This document shows, piece after piece, positions 1-7,025 of a stretch of 64,000 nucleotides of DNA. Position numbers and translations under genes: made by a program. How positions within the stretch are numbered: the first letter of the stretch is position 1; each line of letters opens with the position of its first letter. Source of the stretch: Rhizobium sp. Root1334 (GTDB lineage Bacteria; Pseudomonadota; Alphaproteobacteria; Rhizobiales; Rhizobiaceae); NCBI RefSeq assembly GCF_001426665.1, contig NZ_LMEY01000029.1:322654-386653 (forward strand), given 5' to 3'. Below the pieces are notes generated by a model. The model searched no databases, was not told the origin of the DNA, and saw only the letters and a program-made list of their open reading frames with translations.

Positions 1-2
1 TG

Positions 3-194
3 TTCATGCGTGCGGGCAAAGTGGTCGCCAAGGAAGCAATCATCCAGTCGCTGACGGCTTTCGACGATGATCTGAGCGCCAATGCCATCGAGCAATATGT
101 CAGCCGGTTGCGCAAGCGCCTGGCGCCGCATGGACTGACGGTGCGCACCGCGCGCGGCATCGGCTACTATCTCGACAAGATGGCGGACGCCTGA
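3..194 (+). CDS. Response regulator, C-terminal DNA-binding part (cut by window start)
   Basis: This is the last 63 residues of an OmpR/PhoB-class response regulator; the receiver domain lies upstream of the window. The visible part is the winged-helix effector domain. The segment NAIEQYVSRLRKRL is the recognition-helix region, and VRTARGIGYYL is the typical C-terminal wing. Its stop codon overlaps the start of the sensor kinase by one base (TGATG), so the two are translationally coupled partners of one two-component system. A TctD-like identity is inferred from the TctE-like kinase and is not proven. The true start is outside the window. Confidence 0.9.
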   Translation, partial: FMRAGKVVAKEAIIQSLTAFDDDLSANAIEQYVSRLRKRLAPHGLTVRTARGIGYYLDKMADA

Positions 195-1603
195 TGGCGC
201 GGCGCGCCTATTCGCTGCGCCGGGGGTTGCTCGCCTGGCTGTTGATCTCGACCGTCGTCATCGGAGCGCTTGCCCTGATCGACACCTATCGCGAGGCGGT
301 GAAGACGGCGAATATCGTATCAGACCGGGTGCTGGCCGGGTCGGCGCTGGCGATTGCCGAAAGGGTCGTGGTCGCCGAAGACGGGTCGCTTGAGGTCGAT
401 ATCCCCTATGTAGCGCTGGAAATGCTGACCTCGGCCGCGCAGGACCGCGTCTTCTACCGGGTCGATGGACCGCCCGGCCAGTTCATCACCGGCTACCAGA
501 ACCTGCCCTCCGTTGCCGCTCTCAATGGCCAGTCGGCCGTCTATGCCGATGCGCAGTTCCGCGGTGAGCCGATCCGGGTCGCGGCTCTTGAGCGATCGGC
601 CTCTACAGGCATCAATTCCGTTCCCTTCGTCGTCACCGTCGCGGAAACCACCATTGCCCGGCGGCAGTTGACGCAGGCGATCCTGTTGCGGTCGGCCTTC
701 CGGCTGTTGATGATGATCCTGGGCGCGGCCGTTATCGTCTGGATCGCGGTCACGTTCTCGCTGCGGCCGCTTTACCGGCTGGGTGACGCCATTGCCGAGC
801 GCAGCCCCGATGATCTGCACCCGATCGACCAGTCGGTGCCGAGCGAAGTCGAGGGGCTGGTCGAAACAGTCAATTCCTTCATGGTGCGGCTGCAATCTGC
901 ACTCGATGCGCTGCGCCATTTCTCCGGCAATGCCAGCCATCAGCTGCGTACGCCACTGGCGATCATCCGCACGCAGTTGGCGCTGTCGGCCCGAGCCACG
1001 ACATTGGAGGAGGCGCAGGCCGCCGCCCGCAAGGGGGATGAGGCCGTCGCCCATGCCGAGCGCATTCTGGCGCAACTGCTGTTGATGGCTAAGATCGATG
1101 CCGCCGGCTCGAAGGAGCCGCAGCCGCTTGAGATCATCGATTTGGTCGCGCTGGCGCAGGAGATCACCGGCGACCGCGTGCCTGGCGCCGGTGAGGCCGA
1201 CATCGATCTCGGCTTCGAGGGCGGCGGCAAGGCATTGATCCGGGCGGAACCGCTGCTGATCGGCGAGCTGCTGCGTAATCTCATCGAAAACGCCATCGCC
1301 TATGCCGGAAAGGGAGCGGAAGTCACGGTTCGGGTCGAAATAGTGACAGACGGTGTCCGGCTCGACGTAGAAGACAACGGCCCGGGCATCCCACCGGAAA
1401 ACCGGCAGGTCGTGCGTCAGCGTTTTGCCCGCGGCGGACGCGGGCAAGCACCGGGGATGGGGTTGGGACTTCCGATCGTCGAAGAAATCGCCGGATTGTT
1501 CGGCGGACATCTTGCGCTGGGAGAAGGGCCGGGGGGGAAAGGGCTGAAAGCCTCGATAACATTCCCGGCCGCAATAGCTGGCCCGGCCGCGGTCTCTGCC
1601 TAG
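194..1603 (+). CDS. Sensor histidine kinase, TctE-like
   Basis: This 469-residue inner-membrane histidine kinase is the partner of the upstream regulator. The N-terminal membrane helix is at about residues 10-30. A periplasmic domain of about 130 residues follows, then a second helix at about 165-188 and a HAMP-like linker. The H-box SHQLRTPL carries the phospho-accepting His249. The N-box (NLIENAIAYAG), DNGPGIP and GLGLPIVEEIAG motifs complete the HATPase domain. The architecture fits the TctE/QseC group, whose members often sense small carboxylates. No target transporter is adjacent inside the window, so the ligand is unknown. A small antisense open frame meets its 3' end. Confidence 0.92.
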   Translation: MARRAYSLRRGLLAWLLISTVVIGALALIDTYREAVKTANIVSDRVLAGSALAIAERVVVAEDGSLEVDIPYVALEMLTSAAQDRVFYRVDGPPGQFITGYQNLPSVAALNGQSAVYADAQFRGEPIRVAALERSASTGINSVPFVVTVAETTIARRQLTQAILLRSAFRLLMMILGAAVIVWIAVTFSLRPLYRLGDAIAERSPDDLHPIDQSVPSEVEGLVETVNSFMVRLQSALDALRHFSGNASHQLRTPLAIIRTQLALSARATTLEEAQAAARKGDEAVAHAERILAQLLLMAKIDAAGSKEPQPLEIIDLVALAQEITGDRVPGAGEADIDLGFEGGGKALIRAEPLLIGELLRNLIENAIAYAGKGAEVTVRVEIVTDGVRLDVEDNGPGIPPENRQVVRQRFARGGRGQAPGMGLGLPIVEEIAGLFGGHLALGEGPGGKGLKASITFPAAIAGPAAVSA

Positions 1604-1722
1604 CGGTTACGACCTGTCATAAGCGAGGTCGTTTCACGGGTCTGAACGAGAAGGATCGCGTTCCAGATCATCTGGACAAAACCGCGATCAGACGGGCTCG
1701 ACAGCTTGCGCTGCGAAAACAT
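1600..1722 (-). CDS. Candidate 40-residue small protein
   Basis: A short open frame runs leftward from an ATG at 1722 to a TAG that overlaps the kinase stop. It is preceded by GGAG six bases before the ATG, a good ribosome binding site. The product starts MFSQRKLSSP and holds a hydrophobic/aromatic stretch (FVQMIWNAILLV). Its codons are GC-rich at third positions like neighbouring real genes, whereas the upstream flank is AT-rich. I do not recognise a family. It could be a real small protein or chance; the binding site and composition are the only support. Confidence 0.35.
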   Translation of the reverse strand: MFSQRKLSSPSDRGFVQMIWNAILLVQTRETTSLMTGRNR

Positions 1723-2099
1723 GATAAGCTCCATAGGGTTTGTTGCGAGGGTGAGATAGCACTTCGAAATGTATTTCGCCAGAGGGCAAAAGCAAATCTG
1801 CCTTGCACGGCAAGCATGGCACATATATCCGGAATTTTTCCTTACGAAATACACAATGCCAAAAGTAAATACACCGATATCCGGCTTTGCTTTTTACTGA
1901 TAATTTATCAATTAATCAATATCTTGCGTGCGACCGAAGAAACAACATCATCGATGAGTTTCTTCCTCTTTTTTGGGACCCCAAAGAACCCGCTCCGTTT
2001 GCCAGGCTGTGGATAGCATCGGTCCTTTCGCGCCTTTTGTCGAAATGGCTTTTGTTTTTTTCCCATGCCATGCTGCAGCAAAACAGGCAGGAGAAAACC
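1604..2099. other. 496-bp intergenic region between kinase and acuI
   Basis: Apart from the candidate small antisense frame at its left end, I see no gene here. The middle (about 1760-1925) is AT-rich compared with the flanks. It holds a perfect 14-bp palindrome (1765-1778) plus a partial copy of its half-site near 1845, so it probably contains promoter and operator sequences for the downstream oxidoreductase gene. Confidence 0.5.
1765..1778. promoter_or_regulatory. Perfect 14-bp palindrome, candidate operator
   Basis: CGAAATGTATTTCG is a perfect inverted repeat in the AT-rich region upstream of the acuI-like gene. A further CGAAATAC half-site occurs about 80 bp downstream (near 1845). Paired half-sites of this kind are typical of dimeric regulators. 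No regulator gene is adjacent, so the binding protein is unknown. Confidence 0.35.
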
Positions 2100-3095
2100 A
2101 TGACGGGACATTTCAGGGCACTGGTGATCGACGACCGCGACGGCAAGCCGGCGGCTGGCTTTCGGGAACTGGCGCTTGCCGATCTCCCCGATCACGACGT
2201 GCTGGTCGAAGTCCAGTTTTCGACGCTCAACTACAAGGATGGCCTCGCCGTTTCCGGCAAGGGGCGTATCGCCCGCCGACTGCCGATGGTCGCCGGGGTC
2301 GATCTCTCCGGCGTTGTCGTTCAGTCCCGCAGCCCAGACTGGAAGCCCGGTGACAAGATCGTCGTCAACGGTTGGGGCATGTCGGAAACCGAATGGGGCG
2401 GCTATACGCGCTTCCAGCGGCTGAAGCCGGAATGGCTGACGCGCCTGCCGGATGCCTTCACGCTTGAGGAAAGCATGGCGATCGGCACCGCCGGATACAC
2501 GGCGGCCCTTGCGATCGACGCACTGGAATCCTGGGGCAAGATCAAGACGGATACACGCGAAGTTCTGGTCACGGGCGCTGCGGGCGGCGTCGGCTCGATG
2601 GCCATCGCCCTCTTGGGCAATCGCGGCTACAGAGTAACGGCATCGACGGGGCGGCCGGAAACGCACGAATACCTGTCCGCGCTTGGGGCGACGGGTTTTG
2701 TCGATCGTGCAGAACTAGCGGCAAAGGGAGGCGCCTTGCAAAAGGAACGCTGGGCAGGCGCCATCGATTCAGTCGGATCGACAACGCTCGCCAACGTTCT
2801 GGCGCAGACCGTCCAGAGCGGCGCGGTCGCTGCCTGTGGTCTCGCCGGCGGCGCAGACCTTCCGGCAACCGTCATGCCGCATATTCTGCGCGGTGTCGCG
2901 CTTCTCGGCATCAATTCGGTGACGGCACCGCACATCGAGCGCGACAGGGCCTGGGCCATTCTGGCGGAAAGCCTTGACCGCAAACGGCTGGCAGCCATGA
3001 CAACGGTCGAACCATTGTCCAACCTGCCGCAGTTGGCAGAAGACATCGTTGCCGGAAAAATCCGCGGCCGCGTCGTCATCGACGTAACGAAATAA
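2100..3095 (+). CDS. acuI: AcuI/YhdH-family NADPH-dependent oxidoreductase (acrylyl-CoA reductase type)
   Basis: This 331-residue MDR-superfamily zinc-free quinone oxidoreductase belongs to the YhdH/AcuI group, whose characterised members reduce acrylyl-CoA to propionyl-CoA with NADPH. The start ATG at 2100 follows CAGGAGAAAACC; an upstream extension of the frame is AT-rich and not protein-like. The catalytic-domain signature is LNYKDGLA (43-50). The Rossmann glycine motif is VTGAAGGVGSMA (157-168), and STGR near 182 fits NADPH 2'-phosphate recognition. Length is normal for the family. The exact substrate cannot be read from the sequence. Confidence 0.85.
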   Translation: MTGHFRALVIDDRDGKPAAGFRELALADLPDHDVLVEVQFSTLNYKDGLAVSGKGRIARRLPMVAGVDLSGVVVQSRSPDWKPGDKIVVNGWGMSETEWGGYTRFQRLKPEWLTRLPDAFTLEESMAIGTAGYTAALAIDALESWGKIKTDTREVLVTGAAGGVGSMAIALLGNRGYRVTASTGRPETHEYLSALGATGFVDRAELAAKGGALQKERWAGAIDSVGSTTLANVLAQTVQSGAVAACGLAGGADLPATVMPHILRGVALLGINSVTAPHIERDRAWAILAESLDRKRLAAMTTVEPLSNLPQLAEDIVAGKIRGRVVIDVTK

Positions 3096-3139
3096 ACCGC
3101 CACGTAAAGCGCTGGGTAACCACCAACGAGGAGCACGGA

Positions 3140-3574
3140 ATGACAAACCTACCTGTTCCCGACGCCGTTGCCCAAGCGCTTGAACAATACCCCGATGTGG
3201 TCAGACGGCGGCTGTTACAGGTTCGTGACCTTATCTTTGCCGTAGCCGCGGAAACCGAAGGCGTCGGCCCTCTGACTGAAACCCTCAAATGGGGCGAGCC
3301 GGCCTATCTGACGGAGGCGAGCAAAAGCGGAACAACCATCCGGCTGGGCGCGTCCAGGTCGACACCCGATCAATGCGCTGTGTTCGTCAACTGCCAGACC
3401 ACGTTGATTGACACCTTTCGCGCCCACTTTGCCGATGATTTTACCTTTGAAGGGCAGCGGGCACTGCTTTTCCCGGCAACTGGCGACTTCCGCCGGGAGC
3501 CGCTGGCGCTCTGCCTTCGCGCCGCACTGACCTATCATCGACAAAAAGCGGCGCAGAAAATTCAGCCGGCCTGA
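3140..3574 (+). CDS. DUF1801 domain protein (YdhG/YjbR-like fold)
   Basis: This 144-residue soluble protein starts behind GAGGAGCACGGA. The pattern VRDLIFAVAAE followed by LKWGEPAYLT, then a glycine-rich strand with conserved aromatic/hydrophobic positions, is characteristic of DUF1801 proteins. These share a fold with frataxin-like/YdhG domains and have no established enzymatic role. The gene lies 44 bp downstream of acuI in the same direction and may be cotranscribed with it. It converges on the amino acid binding-protein gene, with an inverted repeat between them. Confidence 0.75.
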   Translation: MTNLPVPDAVAQALEQYPDVVRRRLLQVRDLIFAVAAETEGVGPLTETLKWGEPAYLTEASKSGTTIRLGASRSTPDQCAVFVNCQTTLIDTFRAHFADDFTFEGQRALLFPATGDFRREPLALCLRAALTYHRQKAAQKIQPA

Positions 3575-3612
3575 TCAGGTCCGCTATCTGTCTGGCAGGA
3601 CATGATCAGGCC
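3568..3612. terminator. Inverted repeat between convergent genes
   Basis: Arms GGCCTGATCA (3568-3577) and TGATCAGGCC (3603-3612) are perfectly complementary across a 25-base loop. The position between two convergent genes suggests a bidirectional terminator. The loop is long and no T-run follows, so an intrinsic terminator is not certain. Confidence 0.4.
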
Positions 3613-3638
3613 TTAGGTTTCCGATCGACTGCCGGCTC

Positions 3639-4418
3639 TTACTTCATCGTATAGACATCGATGGAGAAATACTTGTCGTTGATCGTCTTGTAGGTGCCAT
3701 CGGCGCGGATATCGGCCAGCGCCTTGTTGAGCTTTTCGCGAAGGTCGTTGTCGTCCTGGCGCAGGGCAATGCCGACACCGTCGCCAACGAATTTCCGGTC
3801 GGTGATCGGCTCACCGATCAGTTCGCAGCATTTGCCGTCATTGTTCTTGGTGACCCAATCGAGCATCGGCAGCATATCGCCGACTTCCAGATCGAGACGG
3901 CCATTCGCCATGTCGAGATTGGCTTCGTCCTGTGTCGGATAAAGCTTGATCTCGGCATCCGGATAGACTGCTGCGATATATTCAGCCTGTGTTGTACCCG
4001 ATTGCGCACCGATGACCTTGCCCTTCAGCGCCTCGTTGGTGAAGGCGGTGATACCAGCCCCCTTGGCCGCCACATGGGTCATGGCCGCCAGATAGTAGGG
4101 ATCGCTGAAAGCGACCTGCTTGCGGCGCTCGTCGGTGATGAACATCGAGGCGATGATCATGTCGTATTTCTTGGCAACCAGCCCCGGAATGATGCCGTCC
4201 CAATCCTGCGCGACAACCTCGCATTCCACCTGCATCTTGGCGCACAGAGCCAACCCGATATCGACGTCGAAGCCACCGAGCTTGCCGGCCGTATCGACAA
4301 AATTGAAGGGAGGATAGGCGCCTTCAGTGCCGATCCGAAGCTTTTCAGCAGCATTGACCGGCGTCATGGAAAGGGTGGCTGCACAGGCGAGAGCCAATGC
4401 GATCAGATGTTTCTTCAT
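3639..4418 (-). CDS. Polar amino acid ABC transporter substrate-binding protein
   Basis: This 259-residue periplasmic binding protein is of the SBP_bac_3 (HisJ/ArgT-like) family. The start ATG at 4418 follows AAGGGGAACTG; the residues after it form a signal peptide (MKKHLIALALACAATLS, cleavage near VNA-A). The mature protein opens KLRIGTEGAYPPFNF and shows the family motif GFDVDIGLALC. It also contains the hinge/ligand strands IIASMFITDERRKQVAFSDPYY and GAQSGTTQAEY. No permease or ATPase genes are adjacent, so it is an orphan binding protein here. Because it neighbours the GABA genes it may bind an amino acid related to that pathway, but this is inference. Confidence 0.85.
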   Translation of the reverse strand: MKKHLIALALACAATLSMTPVNAAEKLRIGTEGAYPPFNFVDTAGKLGGFDVDIGLALCAKMQVECEVVAQDWDGIIPGLVAKKYDMIIASMFITDERRKQVAFSDPYYLAAMTHVAAKGAGITAFTNEALKGKVIGAQSGTTQAEYIAAVYPDAEIKLYPTQDEANLDMANGRLDLEVGDMLPMLDWVTKNNDGKCCELIGEPITDRKFVGDGVGIALRQDDNDLREKLNKALADIRADGTYKTINDKYFSIDVYTMK

Positions 4419-4560
4419 GCGTTCAGTTCCCCTTTTGGCGCACCGTTTGCCGGTGCTTGGTGGAAACTGTATGCCCGAAAGGGCTATAAACGAAATAGAT
4501 AGAGACAATAGCCGGTATAAACGCGCTTGATTGCCAATCGCCGAATTGCGGCGGAAAATA

Positions 4561-5388
4561 CTAGAAGGTCGGCGGCGTGTTAATCCACAGAAGCACCGTC
4601 TCTCCGTCATGGCGGTTCGACCAGGCATGGTGACGGCGGCTGTTGAAATAAAGGGAATCGCCGGGGTTCAGATCGTGAAACTGATCGGAATCCAGCACGA
4701 ACTCCACCCGGCCAGACAACACATAGACGAACTCCTCGCCCTCGTGCTTGTAGGCCCCCTCACTGGAGGCGCCCGGCTCCAGCACGAAGCGGTGGCAATC
4801 CATCTGGTTGCGGCCTTCGGCCAACAACTGCACGGTCACGCCCGGCGTCGTGCGCGGCCATGTCCGCCATTCACCGGAACGCACCAGCGCCCGCACATCC
4901 GGTTCATCCTCACCGGACAGGCTCGACACCGTCGTCGCAAAATATTCGGCAAGATTATGCAGCACGGCGACGGACACACCCTGCGACGTCCGCTCCAGCG
5001 TCGAAAGGACAGAGGCCGCAATGCCGATATCGCCGGCCACCTGCTCCAAGGTTTTTCCGGCTGCGTGGCGCAGGCTCCTGAGCTTGCGGCCGACCTGCGA
5101 TTGCGGCGTTGCGTCGCCATTGGCAGGCTGACCGTTATCGTCGAGTTCGCCCGCTTCCAGTTCCAGCGCCTCGCGGATTGCCGCCGGATTGAGCCCACGC
5201 TCGGCGCGAAACCACGAGATGCGCTTCAATTGCGCGACATCGCCTTCGCTATATTGCCGGTGCCCGGTGGCGGAGCGGTCCGGAACGACCAGCCCTTGCG
5301 TCTCCCATAGACGCAAGGTCGATGCGGAGACGCCGGCAAGCCGTGCGGCTTCGGCGACCTTGTAGCGTATCTTCATGGCATCACTCAT
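4561..5388 (-). CDS. Three-domain regulator: MerR-type HTH, XRE-type HTH and cupin
   Basis: This 275-residue protein has two different DNA-binding domains and a sensor-like barrel. Residues 8-76 are a MerR helix-turn-helix (VAEAARLAGVSASTLRLWET, then TGHRQYSEGDV). Residues 98-155 are an XRE/Cro helix-turn-helix (LRSLRHAAGKTLEQVAGDIG). Residues 195-270 are a cupin_2 barrel with HEGEEFVYVLSGRVEF and a C-terminal His-His. XRE-cupin proteins commonly regulate amino acid, polyamine or aldehyde catabolism. The gene faces gabT across about 200 bp, so it probably controls gabT and gabD. The start could also be the Met at 5376. Confidence 0.88.
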   Translation of the reverse strand: MSDAMKIRYKVAEAARLAGVSASTLRLWETQGLVVPDRSATGHRQYSEGDVAQLKRISWFRAERGLNPAAIREALELEAGELDDNGQPANGDATPQSQVGRKLRSLRHAAGKTLEQVAGDIGIAASVLSTLERTSQGVSVAVLHNLAEYFATTVSSLSGEDEPDVRALVRSGEWRTWPRTTPGVTVQLLAEGRNQMDCHRFVLEPGASSEGAYKHEGEEFVYVLSGRVEFVLDSDQFHDLNPGDSLYFNSRRHHAWSNRHDGETVLLWINTPPTF

Positions 5389-5535
5389 AAGCCGTCCCGT
5401 GACATCTTCAAGTCATCCATACGCACTGCTGCACAGCTTGGCACAAGAGGCGGTAAAACTCCCGCGCGATACTCTCGCGGGCAAAGAAATCCATTCCCGG
5501 CGCTGCTGCTCAAATCACAAAATTTGATTTGCAAA

Positions 5536-5554
5536 CCTACAGAAAAAATATAGG
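5536..5554. promoter_or_regulatory. Imperfect 19-bp dyad, candidate operator of the MerR-XRE-cupin regulator
   Basis: The sequence CCTACAGAAAAAATATAGG lies between the divergent regulator and gabT genes. The ends CCTA and TAGG are complementary, and the spacing of 19 bp resembles the dyads that MerR-type proteins bind between promoter -35 and -10 elements. The surrounding 60 bp are strongly AT-rich and include a TTTGCAAA palindrome just to the left (5528-5535). The assignment to the neighbouring regulator is inference. Confidence 0.4.
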
Positions 5555-5606
5555 ATTTCCGTAAATTCTGCAATCATAAATGTCCCACGCAACCAGGATG
5601 ATACAA

Positions 5607-6875
5607 GTGACCAGTTTGACCGATCGCAAGAACGCAGCCATTTCCCGCGGCGTGGGCATGACCACGCAGATCTATGCGGATCGTGCCGAAAATTCCGAAA
5701 TCTGGGACAAGGAAGGCAATCGCTACATCGATTTCGCCGCCGGTATCGCCGTCGTCAACACCGGCCACCGCCATCCGCGCGTCATCGAAGCCGTCAAGAA
5801 GCAGCTCGATCGCTTCACCCACACCTGCCATCAGGTCGTGCCGTACGAAAACTATGTCGAGCTTGCCGAGCGGCTGAACGCCATCCTGCCGGGTGATTTC
5901 GCCAAGAAGACGATTTTCGTCACCACAGGGGCGGAAGCCGTCGAAAATGCCGTCAAGATCGCCCGCGCCGCAACCGGCCGCCAAGCAGTCGTTGCTTTCG
6001 GCGGCGGTTTCCATGGCCGCACCTTCATGGGCATGGCGCTGACCGGCAAGGTCGTACCTTACAAGGTCGGCTTCGGCGCGATGCCGGCCGACGTCTTCCA
6101 TGTCCCGTTCCCGGTGGAGCTGCAAGGCGTTTCCCCTGACCAGTCGCTGGCAGCGCTGAAGCGCCTTTTCGCCGCCGACGTCGATCCGAACCGCGTTGCT
6201 GCCATCATCATCGAGCCCGTGCAGGGCGAAGGCGGCTTTTATCCGGTGCCGACCTCCTTCATCAAGGCGATCCGCGAAATCTGCGACCAGCATGGCATCC
6301 TTCTGATCGCCGACGAAGTGCAGACCGGCTTTGCCCGTACCGGCAAGCTCTTTGCCATGGAACATCACGGCGTCGCCGCCGACCTCGTGACGATGGCCAA
6401 GGGCCTTGGCGGCGGTTTCCCGATCGCAGCCGTGACCGGCCGCGCCGAAGTCATGGATGCTCCGGGCCCCGGTGGCCTTGGCGGCACCTACGCCGGTAAC
6501 CCGATGGGCGTTGCCGCGGCCCACGCTGTTCTCGACATCATTGAAGACGAAAAGCTCTGCGACCGCGCTGAACAGCTGGGTAACCGCCTCAAGCAGCGCC
6601 TCGCTGCAATCCGCGAACAGGCGCCTGAGATCGTCGATATCCGCGGCCCGGGCTTCATGAACGCCGTTGAGTTCAACGACGTGAAAACCAACCTGCCAAG
6701 CGCCGATTTTGCCAACAAGGTGCGCCTGAAAGCGCTCGAAAAGGGCCTGATCCTGCTCACCTGCGGCGTACACGGCAACGTCATCCGCTTCCTCGCCCCG
6801 ATCACCATCCAGGACAATGTCTTCGCCGAAGCGATGGACATTCTGGAAGCCTCGATCCTGGAAGCCCGCGCCTGA
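5607..6875 (+). CDS. gabT: 4-aminobutyrate aminotransferase
   Basis: This class-III PLP-dependent aminotransferase converts GABA and 2-oxoglutarate to succinate semialdehyde and glutamate. Motifs read in order: GNRYIDFAAGIAVVNTGH, TTGAEAVENAVKIAR, FGGGFHGRT, IIEPVQGEGGF, LIADEVQTGFARTG, and TMAKGLGGGFPIAAV, which carries the PLP lysine (about Lys265). I chose the GTG at 5607 because AGGA sits eight bases before it and the protein then begins V-TSLTDRKNAA, as I recall for relatives. In-frame ATGs at 5580 and 5598 lack a ribosome binding site. It is followed by gabD and probably controlled by the divergent MerR-XRE-cupin protein. Confidence 0.92.
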   Translation: MTSLTDRKNAAISRGVGMTTQIYADRAENSEIWDKEGNRYIDFAAGIAVVNTGHRHPRVIEAVKKQLDRFTHTCHQVVPYENYVELAERLNAILPGDFAKKTIFVTTGAEAVENAVKIARAATGRQAVVAFGGGFHGRTFMGMALTGKVVPYKVGFGAMPADVFHVPFPVELQGVSPDQSLAALKRLFAADVDPNRVAAIIIEPVQGEGGFYPVPTSFIKAIREICDQHGILLIADEVQTGFARTGKLFAMEHHGVAADLVTMAKGLGGGFPIAAVTGRAEVMDAPGPGGLGGTYAGNPMGVAAAHAVLDIIEDEKLCDRAEQLGNRLKQRLAAIREQAPEIVDIRGPGFMNAVEFNDVKTNLPSADFANKVRLKALEKGLILLTCGVHGNVIRFLAPITIQDNVFAEAMDILEASILEARA

Positions 6876-6903
6876 TTTCAGGCATCGGCCTCATGACATA
6901 TTT

Positions 6904-6933
6904 CATTGGGCAGCAGCGTCATGCTGCCCAATG
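6904..6933 (+). other. 12-bp perfect hairpin between gabT and gabD
   Basis: The arms CATTGGGCAGCA (6904-6915) and TGCTGCCCAATG (6922-6933) are perfectly complementary around a six-base loop. It starts 28 bp after the gabT stop. There is no downstream T-run, so it is more likely an mRNA-stabilising or partial-termination element that sets the gabT:gabD ratio than a strong terminator. Confidence 0.55.
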
Positions 6934-7025
6934 GACCCGGCTGCTTTTATCGGCTATCGGCATTGTCCCCGCGACAAAACATGCCGCCCCGCGCCGCCTG
7001 CGCGGATCGCCAGAAAGGATCTCCG

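Noticed and set aside
320-1510. 396-residue open frame opposite the sensor kinase
   Set aside because: It is a mirror frame; the kinase motifs H, N and G are intact on the other strand.
5574-6773. 399-residue open frame opposite gabT
   Set aside because: It has His/Asp/Gly-rich mirror composition, covers a well-supported aminotransferase and lacks a ribosome binding site.
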